Shown here piece after piece: positions 25,037 through 33,706 of a stretch of DNA of 36,805 nucleotides. The DNA comes from WJKG01 sp964627305 (GTDB lineage: Bacteria; Zixibacteria; MSB-5A5; GN15; FEB-12). The stretch lies in contig CAZVHP010000016.1 in NCBI GenBank assembly GCA_964627305.1, forward strand, positions 1-36,805. The letters run 5' to 3'. The first letter of the stretch is position 1; every line of letters begins with the position of its first letter. The notes beneath the pieces are model-generated. The model ran no database searches. It saw nothing but the letters and a program-made list of their open reading frames with translations, and was not told the origin of the DNA. The position numbers and the translations under genes are program-made.

Positions 25037-26350
25037 ATGTCCCAACAACTTATAAGAACTGCGCGGCTCATCCTGATCATAGCAGGGATATCCCTTCTCG
25101 CCCTGCCAATCAGCCCCGCCATCGAGGCCCCCATTCTACAGAACCGCCTGGACCGCCTCTACTTCGGCATTGGCACCGAGGCCGCCGTCTACCCCGGCTG
25201 CAGCTTCCTTGTGCTCTGCCAAACCGACACGCTCGCTCGCGGAACAATCGAGCAATCCCTGCCCGGCATAAGCTACAGCTACCCTCTGACCCCGCCGGTC
25301 GCTCTGCCGTCCCTGGAAGACTGCCACGCGATAGTCGACCCCGCCCGAGTCGACAGCACCTCGCCCATCATCATCGCCGCCCCCCACATCCTGAACACTC
25401 TCACACAGACCGACCACCTGCCCCGCGATCATGCAGGCGCCATCGACGACCCCGCCACCGCACCGACGACCAGCACCGGTAACCGCCTCATCCTGACTGA
25501 CACCATCCCCTTCATAGATGCCCCCGCCAGCCTCCAGTTCGGCATGATCGATGCCTTCCTCGATTATCGTGATCACACCACCGCCCTGCCCCAATCGAAT
25601 ACCGCCGGCAGCCCCGCCCCCTACCTCGCCGTGCTGCTGCCCAACCTCTCGCGACCGGTCAACCGCGAGGCCCTGCTCACTACCTCCCTCTACTACCGCT
25701 TCAGCGCCGAACGCCTCTCGCTCGTCTTTCCCGGCGACCGCGTCCTGCCGCTGAACTGCCTGCTGCTCGACAACGCCGAGTGCCCGCGCCCTTACCCCTA
25801 TGATCCCCCGCGCGGACGCCGCCTGCTCTCGCAGATCAACCCGCCCGTCCGCGACCTCCGCCTCGGCGTCGCCGACCCGTCCCTGCAGCGCACCGGTCTG
25901 CTCTTCGTCGATGTGCTCGCGCGTGACCGCGTCTCGGCATCATTGCTGATGCACGATCAGGCAACCGAGGCCGACTGCCGGATAGCCTGGATCAGCGCCC
26001 CCCTCGGCGACCTCCTCACCCCCCTGCAGCACATCCTGAGGCACCTGACCGCCATGAACTCCCCTCACAGCGCACAACGTGAGGTGCTTGAGACCATCGA
26101 TCGCTACCTGACTGCTGCCGCCGATGCACCCGATTCTGCCGGACGCCTCGCCTATGCCCGGCTGGCCGCCCAGCGCCTTTCCGCTGACCTCGGCGTCTTT
26201 GCCCTGTTTCGACCCCGGCTGTTCTTCCACGCTCAGCCGGATATCATGAACATCACCTTTGACCGCTCCGGCCGACCACTCTTCACCAACCTGCAGCGAC
26301 TGCTGCTCCCGGCCGTTGAGCACACCTATCAGGGGGAACCGCAACCATGA
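25037..26350 (+). CDS. Exported protein with remote resemblance to peptide-binding proteins
   Basis: I do not firmly recognise this 437-residue protein. It has a signal peptide (about 1-32). Short segments look like degenerate family-5 solute-binding proteins: NREALLTTSLYYRFSAERL resembles the helix after the REAL motif, and RPYPYDPPRGRRLL resembles the PYDPxxAxxLL motif. The rest is Pro/Asp-rich and not obviously a full binding fold. AGAGG stands seven bases before the ATG. Its stop overlaps the ATG of the sensor kinase (ATGA), so the two are translated together. This context suggests a periplasmic ligand-sensing partner of the kinase. The function is inferred. Confidence 0.7.
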   Translation: MSQQLIRTARLILIIAGISLLALPISPAIEAPILQNRLDRLYFGIGTEAAVYPGCSFLVLCQTDTLARGTIEQSLPGISYSYPLTPPVALPSLEDCHAIVDPARVDSTSPIIIAAPHILNTLTQTDHLPRDHAGAIDDPATAPTTSTGNRLILTDTIPFIDAPASLQFGMIDAFLDYRDHTTALPQSNTAGSPAPYLAVLLPNLSRPVNREALLTTSLYYRFSAERLSLVFPGDRVLPLNCLLLDNAECPRPYPYDPPRGRRLLSQINPPVRDLRLGVADPSLQRTGLLFVDVLARDRVSASLLMHDQATEADCRIAWISAPLGDLLTPLQHILRHLTAMNSPHSAQREVLETIDRYLTAAADAPDSAGRLAYARLAAQRLSADLGVFALFRPRLFFHAQPDIMNITFDRSGRPLFTNLQRLLLPAVEHTYQGEPQP

Positions 26351-27969
26351 CCTATACCGGCCGCATTCGCCTCTATCTGATCGCTGTCGCCCTCCTGCCG
26401 CCTGTGCTGATCATGTCCGTCATCTACTTCTACGCCGTCCGGGAAGCCGATCGCGCCGACCGCCGCCACGCCCAGGACCGCCTCGACACCTTCGCCGCCT
26501 TCGACCAAAACAACCGCCGACAGCTCGCCCTCGATACCGACCAGTTCGTCGCCTCCACCGAATTCCTCCGAATACTCCGCCTCGCCGAGGCCGCCCGCCC
26601 CGTCGCGCAACTGCCCGACCTGCGACCCTGGGGACTCTCCTTCGCCGAACTGCTCGACAGCACCGGCCATGTCATCAGCACCACCCGGCCCGGATTGCTC
26701 GGCGAGCACATGCAGCCGCCGACCGCCCCCCCACCGGACTCGACCCCCGTCTTCACCAACCTCGAGTACGACCACCGCGGACCGCATGCCGCCCTGGTCC
26801 GCCATGTCCCCATCGGCAGCTTCAGCCTCTACACCGGACGTTACCTCGACTCCGCCATCATCGAACAGATGGGCGACCTGCTCGACACCCGCGTCCGCCT
26901 TGTCATCGCACCCGACACCACCATGCTCCAGTCGCGCATGAAACCCGGGCGCCTCTATGATATCGCCGGAACCCATCAGGCCGTCCTCTCAGGGTCCGTC
27001 GCCGACGGATTCCTGCTGCTGGCCGAGTTCTCCCCCAGCTCACAGCGCCCCGTACTCGTCTCGCTGCTGACCGTCACCGGCGTGGTCGCCCTCGTCTCCA
27101 TCGGCCTGGCCATCCTGCTGAGCATTATCATCACCAACCGCGCCCGTCGCGAAATCGATAACCTCATCGAGGCCACCGACCGCGTCGCCGAGGGCGACTT
27201 CTCCACCCCCGTCATGGCCTGGGAACAGGGCGAGTTCTCCCAACTGGCCGACTCCATCTCCGATATGATGCTGCGCCTGACCGACCTGCAAAAACGCCTC
27301 GCCACCACCGAGAAACTTGCCGCCTGGCGTGAGGTCGGACGGCGCCTCGCTCACGAAATCAAAAACCCCCTCACCCCCATTGCTATCAGCGCCGAGGACC
27401 TCAGGCGGTCCTGGCAGGAGGGTCAGCCGCAGTTCGAGCGCATCCTCGAGGAAACCACCTCCACCATCAAGAGCGAGGTCCACCGCCTGTCCCGACTCAT
27501 CGACAGCTTCACCCGCTTCGCCCGCATGCCCAGCCCCGACCTCCGGCGCGTCAGCACCCCCGGACTGATCTCCTCACTCGAGGGCCTCTACCGACCCGAG
27601 GCCGACTCCGGCCGCCTGCAGGTGGTCAACGCCTGCCGCCGGTCTCACCTGCGCGTCGACCCCGAGGGAATCCTCCAGGTACTCGTCAACCTCATCAAGA
27701 ACAGCCTCGAGAGCGACCCCGGCGCCGGCGTCACCGTTACCTTCACCGACAACGGCACCAACGCCGGCATCGTCATCGAGGATACCGGCCCCGGCTTCTC
27801 CGACTCCCGGCTCGAACACCCCTTCGAACCATTCGACTCCACCAAGCCCGGAGGCTCCGGACTCGGTCTGGTCATCTCCTATCGCATCATCCACGACCAC
27901 GGCGGCGAGATCACCCTCAGCAACACACCCGACCACGGTGCCAGGGTCCAAATCACCGTACCACAGTAG
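26347..27969 (+). CDS. NtrY/NtrB-like membrane sensor histidine kinase
   Basis: The 540-residue kinase has a first membrane helix (about 8-29) and a periplasmic sensor region of about 200 residues. A second helix (about 236-262), a HAMP linker (about 263-318), a dimerisation domain with His336 in RLAHEIKNPLTPI and an ATPase domain follow, with N box NLIKNSLES, G1 DTGPGF and G2 GGSGLGL. The HEIKNPLTPI phospho-acceptor box is typical of NtrY-type kinases paired with sigma-54 activators. It sits between the exported protein, with which it overlaps by four bases, and the NtrC-like regulator, 18 bp downstream, forming a three-gene operon. Confidence 0.93.
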   Translation: MTYTGRIRLYLIAVALLPPVLIMSVIYFYAVREADRADRRHAQDRLDTFAAFDQNNRRQLALDTDQFVASTEFLRILRLAEAARPVAQLPDLRPWGLSFAELLDSTGHVISTTRPGLLGEHMQPPTAPPPDSTPVFTNLEYDHRGPHAALVRHVPIGSFSLYTGRYLDSAIIEQMGDLLDTRVRLVIAPDTTMLQSRMKPGRLYDIAGTHQAVLSGSVADGFLLLAEFSPSSQRPVLVSLLTVTGVVALVSIGLAILLSIIITNRARREIDNLIEATDRVAEGDFSTPVMAWEQGEFSQLADSISDMMLRLTDLQKRLATTEKLAAWREVGRRLAHEIKNPLTPIAISAEDLRRSWQEGQPQFERILEETTSTIKSEVHRLSRLIDSFTRFARMPSPDLRRVSTPGLISSLEGLYRPEADSGRLQVVNACRRSHLRVDPEGILQVLVNLIKNSLESDPGAGVTVTFTDNGTNAGIVIEDTGPGFSDSRLEHPFEPFDSTKPGGSGLGLVISYRIIHDHGGEITLSNTPDHGARVQITVPQ

Positions 27970-27987
27970 AGGACTCCAAAAACTGTC

Positions 27988-29316
27988 ATGGCCCGCATAC
28001 TTGTCATAGACGACGAACAAACCATCCGCGACTCCCTCACCGGCGCTCTCTCCCGACGAGGCCATCAGGTCGGAACCGCCGCCTCCTTCGCCGAGGGAGC
28101 GCGGCTGACCGACGACGGCTACGATGTCATCCTCCTCGATGTCCGCCTGCCCGACGGCAACGGCCTCGACCTGCTCAAAGCCATCCTCGCCCGCGACAGC
28201 CGCCAGATTGTCGTCATGATCTCCGGCCACGCCGATATCGACACCGCAGTCGAGGCCATCCGCTCCGGCGCCTGGGATTTCATCGAAAAACCCCTCTCAC
28301 TGGACCGTGTCCTGATCACCATCGATAACGCCCGCCGTACCACCAACCTCATCTCCGAAAAAGACCGCCTCACCCGTCAGGTCTACGGCGAGTTTATCGG
28401 CGAATCACCCACCGTCATCGCCATCAAGAACGACGTCCTGCGCTCCGCCCCCAGGGCCACCCGCTTTCTGATCACCGGTGAGAACGGCACCGGCAAGGAG
28501 CTGATCGCCCACATGGTCCACCGCTACAGCCGCTTCGCCGAGGGACCCTTCGTCGCCGTCAACTGCGCTGCCCTCCCGACCCAACTGATCGAGGCCGAAC
28601 TGTTCGGCCACACCGCCGGGGCCTTCACCGGCGCCCGCAAGTCCCGCACCGGCCTCTTCGTCCACGCCTCCGGCGGCAGCATCTTCCTCGATGAAATCGG
28701 CGACATGCCCCCCGCCGCCCAGGCCAAAATCCTCCGCGTCATCGAATCCCAGACCGTCACACCCGTCGGCGCCGATTCCCCGATTCAGATCACCGGTAAC
28801 GTCATCGCCGCCACCAACCGCAACCTCGAACAACTGATCACCCAGGGCGCCTTCCGACAAGACCTCCTCTATCGCCTCAATGTCGTCCAGTTCGACCTCC
28901 CCCCGCTTCGCGAACGCCCAGAGGATATCCCCCTGCTCGCCCGCCACTTCCTCGCCCGCTTCGCCGCCGAAACTAAATCGCCGCCTCGCCTTCTCACCGA
29001 ACCTGCCCTCCGTCGCCTGCGTCGCCACCAGTTCCCCGGAAACACCCGCGAACTCAAAAACCTCATGGAGCGCATCAACATCCACGCCACCACCAGCCGC
29101 ATCGGGGCCGACATCATCGACCGCCTTATGCCCGACAACCCCGCTGCCGCCCCGGTTACCCTCAGGGACGCCCTCGACAACTTCGAACGCGACTTCATCA
29201 AGACCGCTATCGCCCGCAACAGCGGCAACATGACCGATACCGCCCGCGAACTGGGCATCGAACGCTCTCACCTGTACAAGAAAATCAAGAAACTCGGCCT
29301 GAACACCGAATCGTAA
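27988..29316 (+). CDS. NtrC-family sigma-54-dependent response regulator
   Basis: The 442-residue protein has a receiver domain with phospho-acceptor Asp51 and Lys101. An AAA+ domain follows with Walker A GENGTGKE (164-171), the sigma-54 contact loop GAFTGA (211-216) and Walker B IFLDEIGD (232-239). A Fis-type helix-turn-helix (NMTDTARELGIERSHLYKKIKKL, split here over about 413-436) ends it. It activates sigma-54 RNA polymerase from distant sites. AGAGGA lies 12 bases before the ATG. The nearest sigma-54-like promoter and a palindrome are in the divergent region at 24.8-24.9 kb. Confidence 0.95.
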   Translation: MARILVIDDEQTIRDSLTGALSRRGHQVGTAASFAEGARLTDDGYDVILLDVRLPDGNGLDLLKAILARDSRQIVVMISGHADIDTAVEAIRSGAWDFIEKPLSLDRVLITIDNARRTTNLISEKDRLTRQVYGEFIGESPTVIAIKNDVLRSAPRATRFLITGENGTGKELIAHMVHRYSRFAEGPFVAVNCAALPTQLIEAELFGHTAGAFTGARKSRTGLFVHASGGSIFLDEIGDMPPAAQAKILRVIESQTVTPVGADSPIQITGNVIAATNRNLEQLITQGAFRQDLLYRLNVVQFDLPPLRERPEDIPLLARHFLARFAAETKSPPRLLTEPALRRLRRHQFPGNTRELKNLMERINIHATTSRIGADIIDRLMPDNPAAAPVTLRDALDNFERDFIKTAIARNSGNMTDTARELGIERSHLYKKIKKLGLNTES

Positions 29317-29336
29317 GCCCCCCAGACGGCACTCCG

Positions 29337-30182
29337 CTAACGCACCATATTCGCTTCCGCCTGACGCTCCGTCAACGGCACATACCCCGCCTCCTGCGTG
29401 ACCCGCCGCCCCTGTTCCCCCAGCACCCAGTTGATCAGTCGCTTCACCTCGCCGGTCGGCTCACCATCGGTATACCAGTACAAGTAACGCGACAGCGGAT
29501 ACTCACCCGAGGCCACCGTCTCCGGCGTCGGCAACACAGCCGGAGCGTCTTCGCTGATACTCACCGCCAGCAAACGCGCCTCTTTGGACCACGCTATCCC
29601 CCCATAGCCGATCCCATGCCTGTCCCTGGCCACCGCGTTGACAACGCTCGCTGTCGACGGCAACTCCACCAGCGACGACGAGTACGGCGCATAGTCCAGC
29701 GCGTTCTGCCGGAAGAAGAAATACGTACCGGAGTTACTGTCCCGACCGTACGCCCTGATCTTCAAATCCGGCCCCCCCACTTCCGCAAAATTGACCACCC
29801 TGCCGGTAAACACCGCCTTGAGCTGATCTATAGACAAACCCTCCAGCGTGTTCTCCGGATGCACATACACCACCACCCCATCGCGAGCGACTGGCACCCG
29901 AAACGGACGCACCCCGCGCTCTTCCGCATAAGCGTACTCCAGCGGCCCCATATCCCGCGAGGCCTCACAGATGTCCGCCTCGCCCTTGATCAGCGCCTCG
30001 AATCCGGTTGCTGACCCGCCCCCGGACACCTTGATACTCACCCCCTTGTGAAGCCGCATGTACTCCGCCGCCAGACGCTGCCCCAGACGCACCAGCGTGT
30101 CCGACCCCGCGATCTTCAGCGTCGCCGCCCCCGTCACCTGAGCCGCGACGACAACCGCCAGCATCATGATCATCCGCTTCAT
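29337..30182 (-). CDS. pstS: Phosphate ABC transporter substrate-binding protein
   Basis: The 281-residue periplasmic protein has a signal peptide (1-19, ending GAA). Its phosphate-loop motifs are in the family order: IAGSDTLV (25-32), SGGGSATGFEALIKGEADI (53-71), ASRDM (74-78) and GRDSNSGTYFFF (146-157). It captures phosphate for PstCAB, but no permease or ATPase genes are present here. It is convergent with the NtrC-like gene, with 20 bp between stops, and lies downstream of phoB-phoR on the same strand, interrupted by a GIY-YIG-like gene. There is no ribosome site before the ATG at 30182; a TAGAAT seven bases upstream suggests a leaderless message. Confidence 0.92.
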   Translation of the reverse strand: MKRMIMMLAVVVAAQVTGAATLKIAGSDTLVRLGQRLAAEYMRLHKGVSIKVSGGGSATGFEALIKGEADICEASRDMGPLEYAYAEERGVRPFRVPVARDGVVVYVHPENTLEGLSIDQLKAVFTGRVVNFAEVGGPDLKIRAYGRDSNSGTYFFFRQNALDYAPYSSSLVELPSTASVVNAVARDRHGIGYGGIAWSKEARLLAVSISEDAPAVLPTPETVASGEYPLSRYLYWYTDGEPTGEVKRLINWVLGEQGRRVTQEAGYVPLTERQAEANMVR

Positions 30183-30189
30183 GCTGACA

Positions 30190-30227
30190 ATTCTACACCC
30201 CCGCCCACCCCCGCCGCAAGCTTTAAC
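30190..30227 (-). promoter_or_regulatory. pstS promoter, apparently giving a leaderless mRNA
   Basis: On the minus strand GTTAAAGCT (30227-30219), 23 bases and TAGAAT (30195-30190) lie so that the +1 would be at, or one base before, the A of the pstS ATG. The same GTTAAAGCT and near-identical spacing occur before the GIY-YIG-like gene. Confidence 0.5.
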
Positions 30228-30381
30228 TCATTGTAACGCCACAGCGGAACACCTGCAATCGGCGATGTTCACAGGCGTGTCCAGTAGCGCCAACAGCAAC
30301 CGCAAGCTGAGTCAGATTCTCCGGCAACTGTGATTCAACTCCTCATCGCCGGGGATGACAGATCATTCGACGCAGCGAGTG

Positions 30382-30813
30382 CTAACGACGACCCCTCCAT
30401 TGTTCCGGAAGCTGGTCGTGATAGAATACATGCACCCCGCAGGTCTCGTGTTCAGGCCCAATGTCGTTGCACCTGAGACCGCCTTGATTCGTGAGCCCCT
30501 GCAACTGTCCTGCGTATTGCGCCCGCATATCGTCATCCCATCGTGGCCGCTGAACGTTCAGAAGGGGACGGAGTTCTTCAATCACATACCCCTTGAAATC
30601 CATCGCCATTCTCACCTCATTACAGGTGACAAGCTTCCATAGCCCGGCCTGCACATAGCCAGAAACCCTGCCCTCGTTCACGTTAGCATCATTGTAGCCC
30701 ATCCTCCCTGCAATGTGTTCGCGAAGCACCGATGCTCTGATGTCTCCATTGCAGTGCTGACCCACAATACGCCTCCGCTGGTTCTCTGAGTACCCGACGT
30801 ACAGAGTATGCAT
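30382..30813 (-). CDS. GIY-YIG-like nuclease, N-terminally short
   Basis: The 143-residue protein begins with LYVGYSENQRRR (residues 4-15), which fits the YIG half of a GIY-YIG nuclease with a catalytic Arg. Later GYVIEELRPLLN supplies the glutamate and the P-LN of the family. The preceding GIY strand is missing; an in-frame TGA lies two codons before the ATG, so it cannot be supplied from upstream. It may be a truncated or divergent member. GGGGTGA provides a ribosome site. The gene's base use is flatter than its C/G-skewed neighbours, and it separates phoR from pstS, both signs of insertion. Confidence 0.62.
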   Translation of the reverse strand: MHTLYVGYSENQRRRIVGQHCNGDIRASVLREHIAGRMGYNDANVNEGRVSGYVQAGLWKLVTCNEVRMAMDFKGYVIEELRPLLNVQRPRWDDDMRAQYAGQLQGLTNQGGLRCNDIGPEHETCGVHVFYHDQLPEQWRGRR

Positions 30814-30850
30814 AATTCACCCCATTATTAGAATTCCCACTCTACCAACA

Positions 30851-30887
30851 ATAGTACCCCCCCGTCCCGACGCACGCGAGCTTTAAC
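30851..30887 (-). promoter_or_regulatory. Promoter of the GIY-YIG-like gene, twin of the pstS promoter
   Basis: On the minus strand GTTAAAGCT (30887-30879), 22 bases and TACTAT (30856-30851). Compare GTTAAAGCT, 23 bases and TAGAAT before pstS. Both spacers are G-rich. The pair may be a duplicated promoter or a shared regulatory site. Confidence 0.45.
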
Positions 30888-30930
30888 TTACGATCCGACA
30901 TCCCAAAAATCCTGTCGCCCCCCGCCAAAA

Positions 30931-32733
30931 CTACGACAACGCTCCCCCGCCCGCAGGCGTCTCGACAATATGCGGTATCGTGATACTGAACTTACTCCCC
31001 GTACCCAGCGTGCTCTTCACGGATATCTCACCCCCATGCGCCAGCGCAATGTGCTTGGTGATCGCCAGCCCCAGCCCCGATCCGCCCATCTGCCGGCTCC
31101 GCCCCTTGTCCACCCGGTAAAAACGCTCGAACAGACGCGGCAGGTGCTCCGGCGGAATACCCGCCCCCTGGTCTGTCACCGAGATAACAATACTCCCGTC
31201 AACAGCGCGCGCCTCGATATTGACCTTGTCATCCACCCCGCTGAACTTGATAGCGTTATCGATCAGATTGACCACTCCCTGCTCCAGCAGCGGGTTGTTG
31301 ATCTGTGCATACAAGTCCTCCGGACACTCCATGACCAGCTCTACCCCGGCCTCCTTCGCCTTCCCGTAACACGTATCCATGGCCGAGCTGAGCACCTCGC
31401 GAATATTCCCCCGCTCCAGCCGAATCTGCTCCGTGTCCACATTCTGCTCGATCCGCGACAGCGCCAGCAAATCGTCAATGATGTCCGTCATGTGATCCAC
31501 CTTGTCCGCCACGATCGTCAGAAACCGACGCGCGTCATCCGGACTGTCCAGCGCCCCGTCAAGCAACGTCTCCACAAACCCCTTGATCGCCGTAATCGGC
31601 GTCTTCAACTCATGCGACACATTGGCCACGAACTCCCGACGCACCGTCTCCAGCCGACGCAGCCTCGTGATGTCATTGAGCACCACCACTGCCCCAATGC
31701 TCTTCCCCTGCGGATCAATCAGCAGCGTGCCATGCCCCTGCACAAAACGCTCCTCGGTCTCCCCCAGCGTTATCGCCCCCTCCACCGGCTCCCGACTGGC
31801 CAGCACGTGATTGATCAGGTCACGCAACTGCTCATTGGCTATCACTTCCTGCACCGACCGCTTCCGCACCCGCTCAACGTCGATCTGCAGCATCTGCGCC
31901 GCCGCCTCGTTCAGGTTCAGCAGACGCCCCTCCGGGTCCACCGCCAGCACCCCCTCAACCATACTCGACAGAATCCCCTGTATCTCGTTGCGCTGACGAA
32001 GCACCATCCGCAGACGATCGTCAAGCTGCGCCGCCATCTTGTTCATTGACTGCGCCAGCCCCCCCATCTCCTCAGTATTCGGAATCGCCAGCTGGTAACT
32101 CAAATCACCCTCGGCGAACCGCTCTGCCCCCAGCCGAAGCTTCTCAATCGGTCGACTGATACGTCGCGTGATCACCAGTGAAATCATCGCCGCCAACACC
32201 ACCACGATCAGCCCCCCCACCGCGATCTGGTTCCCCAGTGTCGTCAGCGTCTCATCCACCAGCCTCACCGGGATCGAGGTCCGCAGCACCGCTTTGGTCG
32301 TGTCTCCCGACATCAGCGGGATCGCGACATACATCATGTTCATCTGCAGCGTATTGCTGAAACGAGAGGACACCCCCTGGGCCGCACCAAGCGCCGAGCG
32401 CACCTCCGGACGATCGGCATGATTATCCATCAGCGCCACGTCCTCGTCCGAGTCGGCAATCACCTCCCCGGACGGCAGGATCGCCGTAATCCGCGTCTCC
32501 GACTCCGGACCCAGTATCTTGACCAGAGAATCAAGCTCGCGATATCGATTCTGAAGCAGCAAATCACGGGCCTGCTGTTCAATGAGCGACGCGCGGGAAT
32601 ACAGGTCGGCCGAGGTGCGCTCCCGGTACAGGCTCCGCATCGAACTCGAGGCATACCACACGACCACGAACAGCGCAGCAACAATGAGCAATATGAACGG
32701 CGGGTAAAGCTGCCAGATGATACGGCGGCCCAC
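30931..32733 (-). CDS. phoR: PhoR-type sensor histidine kinase
   Basis: The 600-residue kinase has an N-terminal membrane helix (about 11-29) and a periplasmic region (about 35-165). A second helix (about 170-190), a HAMP domain (to about 243) and a PAS domain (about 247-355) follow. A phospho-acceptor His374 in FVANVSHELKTPITAIKGF and an ATPase domain with a GLGLAI motif complete it. PAS plus large periplasmic domain is common in PhoR/WalK-like kinases. It starts at a GTG that overlaps the phoB stop by one base (TAGTG) and has GGAGGAGG before it. A weak hairpin around the stop codon (30913-30938) followed by ATTTTT may end the transcript. Confidence 0.92.
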   Translation of the reverse strand: MGRRIIWQLYPPFILLIVAALFVVVWYASSSMRSLYRERTSADLYSRASLIEQQARDLLLQNRYRELDSLVKILGPESETRITAILPSGEVIADSDEDVALMDNHADRPEVRSALGAAQGVSSRFSNTLQMNMMYVAIPLMSGDTTKAVLRTSIPVRLVDETLTTLGNQIAVGGLIVVVLAAMISLVITRRISRPIEKLRLGAERFAEGDLSYQLAIPNTEEMGGLAQSMNKMAAQLDDRLRMVLRQRNEIQGILSSMVEGVLAVDPEGRLLNLNEAAAQMLQIDVERVRKRSVQEVIANEQLRDLINHVLASREPVEGAITLGETEERFVQGHGTLLIDPQGKSIGAVVVLNDITRLRRLETVRREFVANVSHELKTPITAIKGFVETLLDGALDSPDDARRFLTIVADKVDHMTDIIDDLLALSRIEQNVDTEQIRLERGNIREVLSSAMDTCYGKAKEAGVELVMECPEDLYAQINNPLLEQGVVNLIDNAIKFSGVDDKVNIEARAVDGSIVISVTDQGAGIPPEHLPRLFERFYRVDKGRSRQMGGSGLGLAITKHIALAHGGEISVKSTLGTGSKFSITIPHIVETPAGGGALS

Positions 32734-33425
32734 TAAGCCTCCTCCTGAAGACGATACCCCACCCCGCGCACCGTCTCGATGTGCCTGCCCCAGTCGCCAA
32801 GCTTCTTGCGAAGGCCAACTATCTGCACGTCAACCGCCCGATCCGTCACAATCGTGTCCTCGCCCCGAGACCAGTTCACGATCTGATCACGGGTGAACAC
32901 CCATCCCGGGCGACGCGCCAGCAACAACAGTATCCGAAACTGCGTGTACGTCAAATCAACCACGCTGCCGTTGACCACAACCTCATGTCGACCCGGGTTG
33001 ATATCCAGACCATGCACCTTGATCGGAGCGTCATCATCCACCGACTCCTTCGCTTCCCTGCGAAGCAGCGCCCGAATCCTCGCTATCAACACCCGCGGAC
33101 TGAACGGCTTGGTGATATAGTCATCCGCGCCAAGCTCCAGGCCGGCGACAATATCCGCCTCCTCCCCTTTCGCCGTCAGCATCACGATCGGAATGTGCGA
33201 GGTCTTCGAATCACCCTTGAGCGCCTTGCACACCTCCAGGCCGTCCATCCCCGGAAGCATCAGATCAAGCAGGATCAGCCCCGGCGTTTCAGCACGCGCC
33301 AGCTTGATCCCCTGCTCACCCGTATCCGCCAGACTGACCGGGTACCCCTCCTTGACAAGATTATACTTGACCAGCTCCTGGATGTCGTGCTCGTCCTCAA
33401 TCACCAGTATCATCTTCTTTGCCAT
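32733..33425 (-). CDS. phoB: PhoB-type response regulator
   Basis: The 230-residue protein is an OmpR/PhoB-class regulator. The receiver has Asp54 in LLDLMLPGMDG, Thr84 and Lys106, and the winged-helix DNA-binding domain (about 135-228) has TYTQFRILLLLARRPGWVFTRDQI and VGLRKKLG. With PhoR it should control phosphate-starvation genes. It is followed at once by phoR and, after an inserted gene, by pstS. The intergenic region upstream carries four 11-bp direct repeats with TAAC/TAAT cores before a -10, so it probably activates its own operon. Confidence 0.95.
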   Translation of the reverse strand: MAKKMILVIEDEHDIQELVKYNLVKEGYPVSLADTGEQGIKLARAETPGLILLDLMLPGMDGLEVCKALKGDSKTSHIPIVMLTAKGEEADIVAGLELGADDYITKPFSPRVLIARIRALLRREAKESVDDDAPIKVHGLDINPGRHEVVVNGSVVDLTYTQFRILLLLARRPGWVFTRDQIVNWSRGEDTIVTDRAVDVQIVGLRKKLGDWGRHIETVRGVGYRLQEEA

Positions 33426-33476
33426 GCCGACTCCTGCCTCTCTTGCGTAAGAGCGTTCGATCGGTTAACTCCAACA

Positions 33477-33533
33477 TAAATACACCGCCTCACCATTAGC
33501 AAGCTGTTATCCCGATGTTACGTTTCCGTTAAC
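33477..33533 (-). promoter_or_regulatory. Pho box and promoter of phoB-phoR
   Basis: On the minus strand four consecutive 11-mers start at 33533, 33522, 33511 and 33500: GTTAACGGAAA, CGTAACATCGG, GATAACAGCTT and GCTAATGGTGA. Each has TAAC or TAAT at bases 3-6. A -10 TATTTA (33482-33477) follows seven bases later. The 11-bp period and the position in place of a -35 are those of PhoB-activated promoters. Confidence 0.72.
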
Positions 33534-33589
33534 CTGCAACCGCCCGAAAGACCACTACTTCGGCCCATTTAGATAATCCCCTCAATCGC

Positions 33590-33619
33590 TTGACAGCCCA
33601 AAATGGCTAACCCTATCTT
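33590..33619 (+). promoter_or_regulatory. Sigma-70 promoter of the cytochrome operon
   Basis: TTGACA (33590-33595), 18 bases and TATCTT (33614-33619), the same -10 as the tRNA promoter. The predicted leader is about 80 nt. The Pho box of phoB lies 57 bp upstream, so shared control is possible. Confidence 0.65.
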
Positions 33620-33706
33620 CCTTTTGGATACCCGGACCCGCTCACCCGCCCCGGTTCCGGATTCCGCTACCAAAAGCACAGGCACCACACGATCGGAAAG
33701 GCCCTT

